From Sandaracinus amylolyticus (GTDB lineage: Bacteria; Myxococcota_A; Polyangia; Polyangiales; Sandaracinaceae), in contig NZ_CP011125.1 in assembly GCF_000737325.1 (NCBI RefSeq), positions 3,410,001 to 3,474,000 on the forward strand: a stretch of DNA of 64,000 bases, in the 5' to 3' direction. Below are positions 57,906 through 64,000 of the stretch, in pieces. Both the position numbers and the translations under genes were made by a program. The notes below the pieces were generated by a model. The model was not told the origin of the DNA. It was given only the letters and a program-made list of their open reading frames with translations, and did not search any database. Positions within the stretch are counted from its first letter, which is position 1, and each line of letters starts with the position of its first letter.

Positions 57906-57951
57906 GCGATGTACATCGGATGTACGCGCGCATGCATCCGATGTACATCGC
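57906..57951. promoter_or_regulatory. 46-bp inverted repeat built from two CGATGTACATCG palindromes
   Basis: GCGATGTACATCGGATG (57906-57922) and CATCCGATGTACATCGC (57935-57951) are perfect 17-bp arms around a 12-bp spacer. Each arm contains CGATGTACATCG, itself a 12-bp palindrome (57907-57918 and 57939-57950), 32 bp apart centre to centre, about three helical turns. It begins directly after the ogt stop codon and lies 95 bp upstream of the DUF2339 gene. Confidence 0.65.
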
Positions 57952-58046
57952 GCTCGGCCAGCTCCGACGCGCCGCGTCGAAACGCACGACGACCGCGTCG
58001 CGCTCCGTGGCACGACCGCTGCTGAGCCCCGCGCCGTGGGAGGCGC

Positions 58047-61040
58047 ATGGACGAGCTCGAGACTCTGTTCGCGATGGCGTTGTGCTTCGGAGGGCCGATG
58101 GCCCTCGTGCTCGCAGCCATCGCTGGGATCGTCGCGATCGCACGACCGAAACAGGACCACGAGCTCGCACGGCGCGTCGCCGAGCTCGAAGCCGAAGTGG
58201 TCCGACTGCGTGGTGAACACACCACGCTGCTGACTCGAATGTCGCGGTGGGAGGGCGCGACGGCGGAAGTGACGCCGCGCGTCGAAGCCGTCGCGGAGCC
58301 CGCGACGGTGATCGCGGCCGAGACCGCGTCCGAGCCCCAGCCCGAGCTCGAAACGAAGGCCGCCGAGACCGCCCCCGAGGCCGTTGCACCGCCTTCGACC
58401 GCCTCCGCGCCGCGTGAGGCCGACGCGACGTCCGCCGCGAGCCCGCCGTCGCCGGCGAGTGAGCCGACCGGATCGTGGGAGCGCTGGATCGGCGTGCGAG
58501 GCGCCGCCGCCGCGGGCGCAATCGTGCTGGTCATCGCGGGGCTCTCGCTGTTCCAGTACTCGATCGAGCACGGGTGGATCACGCCCGCGCTCCGCGTCGC
58601 GCTCGCGGGGCTCGTCGGGCTCGGGTGCGTCGTCGCGTCGGAGTGGCCGCTGCGCGTGCGCTTCCCCGCGCTCTCCGGATGGATCGCGGGCGCAGGCGTC
58701 GCGATCCTGTATCTCGCGTCGTGGGCGGCGAGCGCGCTCTACGGGCTCGTGCCGCTCGGCATCTCGGGCGCGCTCATGGTCGTGGTCACCGTCGCGTGCG
58801 TGGTGCTCTCCGCACGCCGCAGCTCGCTGCCGATCGCGCTGCTGGGCCTCTCGGGCGGCTTCCTCACGCCGCTCGCGCTCTCGACCGGCGCCGACCGCCC
58901 GATCCCGCTCTTCGCGTACCTGCTGGTGCTCGACGCGGGGCTCCTGGTGCTCGCGTATCGAAAGCGCTGGCCGGGCCTCGCGTTGCTCTCGTTCGTCGCG
59001 ACCGCGCTGTACCAGCTGCTCTGGTTCTTCGCGTCGATGGGTGACGCGACGGTGCTCGTCGGCGTGACGGTGGTGGTCGCGTTCACCGCGCTCTTCGTGC
59101 TCGCGCCGACCGCGCGCGACGAAGGAGAGACGAAGCGCGACGGATGGACGGTGCTCCTCCGCGCGTGCGCCGTGCTCCATCCGTTCCTGCTCGTGCTCGC
59201 GTTCGCGCGCCTCACGAGCGAGCCGCTGGCGCTCGGCGCCACCGCGGCGCTGCTCGTCGTGTTGGCGATCGGAAGCGCGTTCGTCGCGCGCCGCGACGGG
59301 CTGCCGTGGGTCGCGCTCTTCGCGTCCGCGGCGGCCGTGGGTGTGTGGTCGATCGGGATGCTCTCGTGGCCCCTCGAGTCGATCGGTGCCGCGTCGGCGC
59401 CGCTCGCGATCGCGATCGTCGTCGCGCTCGTGTTCCACGTCTCGGCGGAGCTCGATCGCGTTGCGCGCTTCGAGCTGAGCGCGGCATCGTCGCTGGCCTC
59501 GACGGCGCCGCTCGCGACGCTCGCGATGATCGCGTTCGTGCGAGAGTCCGCGTGGGCGCCGCTCGCGCTCGCCGCGCTCGTCTTGCTCGCGCTCGCGCTG
59601 CGCGTGGCGTGTCTCCCCGCGCGTGCCGCGCTCGCGCTGCCCGCGGCCGTGCTCGCGCCGATCGTCACGTACGCCCTCGCGCACGCGGCGCGGGATGCGG
59701 CCTCGCCCGCGCTCGTGGTCGCGCTGATTCCGCTGCAGGCGGTGCCGTTCCAGATCGCCGCCTCGCTCGCGCCGCGCGGCTCGCGCCACGTGCTCGACGA
59801 CGCGGCTGCCATCGCTGCGCTCTTCGGCGCGGTGCTGCTCGCGTTCGCGCCGGGGGCTCCGCCCGTCGCGGGGCTCGGGGCGTCGCTCGTGTGCGCGCTG
59901 CTCGCGCTCTTCGCGGCGTCGCGCGAGGGCGCGCCGTCGATCGCGGTCGCGACCATCGTGGTCACCGCGCTCGTGCAGGCGGGCTTCGCGTTCCCCGGTG
60001 CGCCCGCCGAGATCGACGCGCAGCGGCTCGCGGTGCTCGCGGGTTCGACGCTCGTGCTCGCTGCGTGGCCCGCGCTCGCGCCGCGCCTCGCGCGCACCGA
60101 GTGGGGCTGGCGCGCGGCCGCGCTCGTCACGCCGCTCTCGTTCCTCTCGCTGCGCCACCTCTGGCTCGCGGTGCTCGGCGATCGCTTCGTCGGCGCGCTC
60201 GCGATCCTCTGCGCGCTGCTCGCGCTCGCCGTCGCGCTGATCGCGCGCTCGCGCAGCCTCGACGGATCGGTGCGGCGCGTCGCGCTCGTGTGGCCGGTCG
60301 TGGTCGCGGCGGGGTTCGTGACGCTCGCGATCCCGCTCCAGCTCGAGCGCGAGTGGTGGACGATCGGCTGGGCGCTCGAGGCCGCGGCGCTCCTCGTGCT
60401 CGACCGACGCTTCGATCACGCGGGCGTGCGCTACCTCGCGATGGCGCTCTTCGCGGCGGTGACGGTGCGTCTCGTGCTGAACCCCGACGTGCTCCTCTAC
60501 TACCCGCGCGGCGAGCTGCGCATCGTCAACTGGCTCTCGTACACGTACCTCGTGCCCGCGCTCGCGCTCGTCGTGGGCAGCCGCGCGCTCGCCGATCTCG
60601 AGGTCGCACGCCGGCGCGCCTGGGAGCGCGGGCTCTATCCGGAGGGCGCGCTCCTCGCGCCGGTGCTCTTCGCGTCCGCGCTCGTCGTGGTGTTCGTGTG
60701 GATCAACCTCACGATCATCGACTGGTTCGCGACCGGCCCCGCGCTGACGATCCCGATGGACCGCATGCCCGCGCGCGACCTCGCGATGTCGATCGCGTGG
60801 GCCGTGTACGCCCTCGCGCTGCTCGCGCTCGGCATGGCGCGCGGCAGCACCGGGCTGCGCGTCACGAGCCTCGGCCTGCTCGTGATCACGTGCGCGAAGG
60901 TCTTCCTCTACGACCTCGCGCACCTGCGCGATCTGTATCGCGTCGCCGCGCTCTCGGGCCTCGCGGTGTCGCTGATCCTCGTGTCGCTCGCGTACCAGCG
61001 GTTCGTGTTCCGCAAGCCCACCGCATCGGAGGCCGCATGA
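58047..61040 (+). CDS. DUF2339 polytopic membrane protein
   Basis: The 997-residue protein begins with a membrane segment (about 8-32), then a coiled-coil (DHELARRVAELEAEVVRLRGEHTTLLTRM) and an Ala/Glu/Pro linker to about 145. The rest is a run of more than 20 hydrophobic helices characteristic of DUF2339 (RWIGVRGAAAAGAIVLVIAGLSLFQYSIEHGWITPALRVALAGLVGL, LSGGFLTPLALSTG, WLSYTYLVPALAL). Its function is unknown. It overlaps the following DUF3999-type gene by ATGA, a common pairing. Confidence 0.83.
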   Translation: MDELETLFAMALCFGGPMALVLAAIAGIVAIARPKQDHELARRVAELEAEVVRLRGEHTTLLTRMSRWEGATAEVTPRVEAVAEPATVIAAETASEPQPELETKAAETAPEAVAPPSTASAPREADATSAASPPSPASEPTGSWERWIGVRGAAAAGAIVLVIAGLSLFQYSIEHGWITPALRVALAGLVGLGCVVASEWPLRVRFPALSGWIAGAGVAILYLASWAASALYGLVPLGISGALMVVVTVACVVLSARRSSLPIALLGLSGGFLTPLALSTGADRPIPLFAYLLVLDAGLLVLAYRKRWPGLALLSFVATALYQLLWFFASMGDATVLVGVTVVVAFTALFVLAPTARDEGETKRDGWTVLLRACAVLHPFLLVLAFARLTSEPLALGATAALLVVLAIGSAFVARRDGLPWVALFASAAAVGVWSIGMLSWPLESIGAASAPLAIAIVVALVFHVSAELDRVARFELSAASSLASTAPLATLAMIAFVRESAWAPLALAALVLLALALRVACLPARAALALPAAVLAPIVTYALAHAARDAASPALVVALIPLQAVPFQIAASLAPRGSRHVLDDAAAIAALFGAVLLAFAPGAPPVAGLGASLVCALLALFAASREGAPSIAVATIVVTALVQAGFAFPGAPAEIDAQRLAVLAGSTLVLAAWPALAPRLARTEWGWRAAALVTPLSFLSLRHLWLAVLGDRFVGALAILCALLALAVALIARSRSLDGSVRRVALVWPVVVAAGFVTLAIPLQLEREWWTIGWALEAAALLVLDRRFDHAGVRYLAMALFAAVTVRLVLNPDVLLYYPRGELRIVNWLSYTYLVPALALVVGSRALADLEVARRRAWERGLYPEGALLAPVLFASALVVVFVWINLTIIDWFATGPALTIPMDRMPARDLAMSIAWAVYALALLALGMARGSTGLRVTSLGLLVITCAKVFLYDLAHLRDLYRVAALSGLAVSLILVSLAYQRFVFRKPTASEAA

Positions 61041-63067
61041 GCTCGCTCCGCTTCCTCGTGATCGCGCTGGCCGCGCTCGTGATCGCGCCGAGCTCGGGCT
61101 CTGCGCAGGCCACGCCGCCGCTCGCGCGGCTCTTCCCGCACCGCGCGACGATCGACGCGCCGCCCGGGCTCGTGCGGCTCTCGCCGCCCGCCGAGGTGCT
61201 CCTCGAGGCCCGCGCCGATCTGTCCGACGTGCGCGTCCTCGACCGTGACGATCGCGAGGTGCCCTTCCTCGTCGATCGCGGCGAGCGCCCGGTGCCCCAG
61301 GACGCGCCGCGCGAGGCGCTCGCGCCCGTGCTCGACGCGACGCGCGAGGCGATGCGCGTGCGCGGCGTGACGCAGGTGCGCGAGGTGCTGACGATCGAGA
61401 CGCCGAGCGCGCCGCCGGTCGGTGCGACGTGGGTGCTCCGCGTCTCGACCGCGCGATCGCGCTTCGTCACGCGCGCGCGCCTCGTGTGGACCCAGGCGCC
61501 CGAGGGCGAGCGCGACGTCGCGCGCGGCGCGCTCTTCCGGATCGGTGCGCCGGCGCGCGAGAAGCTCGAGATCGCGACGTCGGGGCTCGGTCGTGGTCGT
61601 GTGCGCGTGGAGCTGGAGGGAGAGGACGGCTACCTCGAGCCCACGTTCGTGTGGCTCGCGGTGCGCGACGAGCCGCGCGCGTCGACGCTCGACGTGCCGC
61701 TCGCGATCACCGGCACGCGGCACGAGCGCGGTCGCACGATCGTGATCGCGGCGCGTCCGGCCGGCGTCACGCCGGAGCGCATCGTGATCGGTACGCGCAC
61801 CGCGAGCTTCGTGCGTCGCGTCGACGTCACCGCGATCGACGCGGCGCACGGAAGGCTCGCGATCGCGAGCGGCACGGCGCTCCGCGTGCCCGGCGTGCCC
61901 GGCGCGGACGAGCGATCGCTCGACGTCGCAGCGGCGCGTGGCGATCGCCTCGAGATCACGATCGACGACGGCGACAGCCCGCCGCTCGACGCGCTCGAGA
62001 TCACGGCGGTCGTGCGCGCGCCGTCGCTCGTGTTCGAGGGCGATCGCGCGGCGATGCTGCGCTTCGGCGGCGGGCGGGTGCGCGCACCGAGCTACGACCT
62101 GCAGCGGCTCTTCGGGACGACGTTCGGCGAGGAGCTGCTCGATCGCCGCCTCACGGGCACGGCGACGCTGGGCACGATCGAGCGCGAGCCCGGCTTCGTC
62201 GCGGGCCCTGCGCTCGAGGTGGCGATGCGCGCGGGCGCGCGGATCGACGATCGCACGTACGAGCACGTCGCGACGCTCACGATCCCCGAGACGCGCGACG
62301 GGCTCGCGCATGTCGTGCTGCCCGCCGACGTGCTCTCCGCGGCGCGCACCGATCTCGCGGATCTGCGCATCGTCGACGGCGACGGAGCGCAGCGTGGGTA
62401 CCTCCTCGGCGACACGGCCGCGCCGCTCGACGTCGCGCTCACGGCGCGCGCGCTCGATCGCGGCGAGCTCGAGGAGGGGTGGAGCCGCGTCGCGCTCGAC
62501 GCGCCGGTGGAGCGGATCGCCGCGAGCGCGATCGAGCTCGTCACGAGCGCCGGCTTCGTGGAGCGCGAGGTCGTGATCGTCGGCCGCGGCGAGGACGACA
62601 CCGAGATCGAGCTCGCGCGCACGTGGGTGTCGCGGACGCCGGGCGAGGATGCGCGGCCGCTGGTGGTCACGACGCGCGCGACGCGCGTGCGCTCGCTCGA
62701 GCTCCGCGTGCACGACGGCGACGAGGCACCGCTCGCGATCGAGTCGGCGATCGCGCGCGTACACACGTTCGATCTTTTCGTCACCGCGCCTGCGGGCGAG
62801 TACCGCGTGCTCGCGGGCGCGCCCGATGCGTCGGCGCCGCGTTACGAGATCCAGCGCGCGCGCGAGCTCGTGCTCGCGGTGCGAGCAGGCGACGCGAGCA
62901 TCGGCGCGGTGACGCGCAACCCCGCGTGGCGCGGGCCCGGGCTCTTCGATCGCGCGGGCGGCGAGACGTTCGTCGTGTGGGCGGTGCTGATCCTCGCGGT
63001 GATCGTGCTCGCGGCGGTCACGCTGCGTGTTGCGCGCAGCGCGCCCGAGCCCGAGCGCGAGGGCTGA
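61037..63067 (+). CDS. DUF3999-like exported membrane-anchored protein
   Basis: The 676-residue protein has a signal peptide (SLRFLVIALAALVIAPSSGSAQA) and a large beta-rich exported part (LVRLSPPAEVLLEARADLSDVRVLDRDDREVPFLVDRG and the repeated LADLRIVDGDGAQRGYLLGD). One C-terminal membrane helix (FVVWAVLILAVIVLAAVTLRVA, about 645-666) ends it. This matches the DUF3999 plan, two similar beta-sandwich halves facing outside and a C-terminal anchor. It is translationally coupled to DUF2339 (ATGA), so they probably form a complex in the cell envelope. Function unknown. Confidence 0.75.
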   Translation: MSSLRFLVIALAALVIAPSSGSAQATPPLARLFPHRATIDAPPGLVRLSPPAEVLLEARADLSDVRVLDRDDREVPFLVDRGERPVPQDAPREALAPVLDATREAMRVRGVTQVREVLTIETPSAPPVGATWVLRVSTARSRFVTRARLVWTQAPEGERDVARGALFRIGAPAREKLEIATSGLGRGRVRVELEGEDGYLEPTFVWLAVRDEPRASTLDVPLAITGTRHERGRTIVIAARPAGVTPERIVIGTRTASFVRRVDVTAIDAAHGRLAIASGTALRVPGVPGADERSLDVAAARGDRLEITIDDGDSPPLDALEITAVVRAPSLVFEGDRAAMLRFGGGRVRAPSYDLQRLFGTTFGEELLDRRLTGTATLGTIEREPGFVAGPALEVAMRAGARIDDRTYEHVATLTIPETRDGLAHVVLPADVLSAARTDLADLRIVDGDGAQRGYLLGDTAAPLDVALTARALDRGELEEGWSRVALDAPVERIAASAIELVTSAGFVEREVVIVGRGEDDTEIELARTWVSRTPGEDARPLVVTTRATRVRSLELRVHDGDEAPLAIESAIARVHTFDLFVTAPAGEYRVLAGAPDASAPRYEIQRARELVLAVRAGDASIGAVTRNPAWRGPGLFDRAGGETFVVWAVLILAVIVLAAVTLRVARSAPEPEREG

Positions 63068-63138
63068 GCGCGAGAATGCGCGGGCGGCCCGCCGCGTCGA
63101 ACCGCGCATGGCCCGGACGAGGGCCGAGGAGGCCGATC

Positions 63139-64000
63139 ATGAGCGACGTACGTGTTCCTTCGCGGGAGCGCGACGTTCCCGACGACGAGGTCCCGACTTC
63201 GAGCGAGCTGTGCGCGATGCTCGCGCCCGCACGGCTCGCGCCCGCAGGGCGCGATGACGACGCGCGCGATTCGTTGATCGACATCGTGACCACGCGGCAC
63301 GCACTGGTCCCGACCGAGCCGATCCCGCTGGCCGAGCTCGAGCGTGCGCCGCGCCGGTGGGTGCTCGCGGGCGCGTCGATGCTCGCGGTGCTCACGCTCT
63401 CGATGATCGCGTTCGCCGCAGTGCCTCGCCTGCTCGCGCCCGATGCGCAGCGCGAGCGCAGCATCACGTCGCAGGCGAGCACGACACCGCGCGCGCGTCC
63501 GCCGGAGGTCGTCGCGCCCGCCCCGATCGCGGTGGAGCCCGTGACGCCGAGCGCGACGCTCGCGCCGACGGCGGAGCGTGTGCCGGCGGTGCGCGTCAGG
63601 CCGCACGTCGCGGTCGTGCCCGATGCGGCGCGCACGCGCCCTTCGGCGTCGAGCACGAGCCCGATGCGCACGAGCGATGCGCCGCAGCGCGCGCTCGATC
63701 CCGCGGTCGCGAGCGCGCTCGAGAGCGCCCTCTCGGGTGGCGTGGACGGCGAGGCACGCGAGGCGCTCCCGCTGCTCCCTGCGCAGCGTGACGTGAGCAC
63801 GACGCTGCGCGCGCTCGAGCGTCGCATCGCGGCGTGTCGCGACGGCGAGGGTGGCATCGCCACCGCGCACCTCGTGATCGAAGGGGCGACCGGGCGCGTG
63901 TCGCGCGTCGACGTGCGCGGGGACGGAGCCGACGCGGCGTGCGTCGCTACGATCGTCGAGAGCGCGACCTTCCCGCGGTTCTCGCGCGACGAGCTGCCCG
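63139..64000 (+). CDS. AgmX/PglI-type C-terminal domain protein (N-terminal part, runs off the end)
   Basis: The frame is open from the ATG at 63139 to the window's end (287 codons). It has an acidic soluble start (SDVRVPSRERDVPDDEVPTSSE), one membrane helix (WVLAGASMLAVLTLSMIAFAAVPRLL, about 75-98) and a Pro/Ala/Thr linker. It then begins a domain like that at 2488-3384: RALERRIAACRDGEGGIATAHLVIEGATGRVSRVDVRGDGADAACVATIVESATFPRF, with the paired Cys of AgmX/PglI domains. It is TonB-like in layout: inner-membrane helix, spacer, periplasmic C-terminus. A good ribosome site (GAGGAGG) precedes it. Confidence 0.75.
   Translation, partial: MSDVRVPSRERDVPDDEVPTSSELCAMLAPARLAPAGRDDDARDSLIDIVTTRHALVPTEPIPLAELERAPRRWVLAGASMLAVLTLSMIAFAAVPRLLAPDAQRERSITSQASTTPRARPPEVVAPAPIAVEPVTPSATLAPTAERVPAVRVRPHVAVVPDAARTRPSASSTSPMRTSDAPQRALDPAVASALESALSGGVDGEAREALPLLPAQRDVSTTLRALERRIAACRDGEGGIATAHLVIEGATGRVSRVDVRGDGADAACVATIVESATFPRFSRDELP

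Noticed and set aside
57300-60923. A 1207-codon open frame antisense to ogt and the DUF2339 gene
   Set aside because: The translation is an Arg/Glu/His-rich low-complexity string; the plus strand has coherent families with overlaps and motifs.

Overview
The window is chromosomal DNA of very high GC (roughly 70% or more, with strong preference for GCG, CTC, CGC and ATC codons). It looks like a Myxococcota genome, most likely of the Sandaracinus/Polyangiales type. Reasons are the many lipoproteins with Asp/Ala/Gly-rich linkers after the lipobox, AgmX/PglI-type C-terminal domains, a eukaryote-like Ser/Thr kinase with a C-terminal membrane segment, DUF4388, degenerate receiver proteins, and frequent GTG starts with ATGA/GTGA gene overlaps. 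The genus is an inference from style; no rRNA or tRNA gene is present to test it. There is no insertion sequence, prophage, CRISPR array or rRNA operon.

Layout. 1-1.7 kb: end of a mannose-6-phosphate isomerase, a signal-peptidase-like protein without catalytic residues, and a YbjN-like secreted protein. 2.5-4.8 kb: AgmX/PglI-domain protein and a lipoprotein, divergent across a four-unit hairpin repeat array. 4.7-8.7 kb (minus): hybrid histidine kinase followed by thiS-thiG-lipoprotein-thiE. 8.8-11 kb: mlaE-mlaF-lipoprotein. 11-15.5 kb: orphan Dam methylase, NodU-type carbamoyltransferase, an XRE/MmyB regulator and a small membrane protein. 15.6-19.9 kb (minus): FolB-cupin fusion, SDR, aminotransferase, Cys-rich lipoprotein. 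20-24 kb (minus): repeat array, then a TPMT-type methyltransferase with a FecCD/BtuCDF-type ABC importer in one overlapping operon. 24-29.4 kb: TPR protein, Gly-rich lipoprotein, and an NDH-2-like oxidoreductase coupled to an ECF41 sigma factor, with a visible candidate ECF41 promoter. 29.4-30.2 kb: 41-bp minisatellite.

30-44.6 kb: hypothetical protein, ExbD-like lipoprotein, Ser/Thr kinase, VWA lipoprotein, a divergent proton pyrophosphatase, and a signalling group (REC-REC-PRC protein, DUF4388 protein, degenerate receiver) ending in a YihY/BrkB membrane protein. 44.7-57.9 kb holds redox and genome-maintenance genes: bolA-grx4, a radical SAM protein coupled to DUF4130-UdgX, a class III cyclase, an M20 peptidase with a tandem GNAT, glutathione reductase/glutaredoxin, and an Ada/AlkA fusion followed by ogt. 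58-64 kb: DUF2339-DUF3999 pair and the start of another AgmX/PglI-domain protein.

Most unusual signal: a family of long-hairpin repeats at five loci. They are homogenised within each array (88, 85 or 84 bp periods) but differ between arrays, with changes on both sides of the stem that preserve pairing. Other strong points are the catalytically dead signal peptidase homologue, the divergent pyrophosphatase, the ECF41 sigma factor with a palindrome-bearing insertion, and a 46-bp inverted repeat built on two CGATGTACATCG palindromes after ogt.
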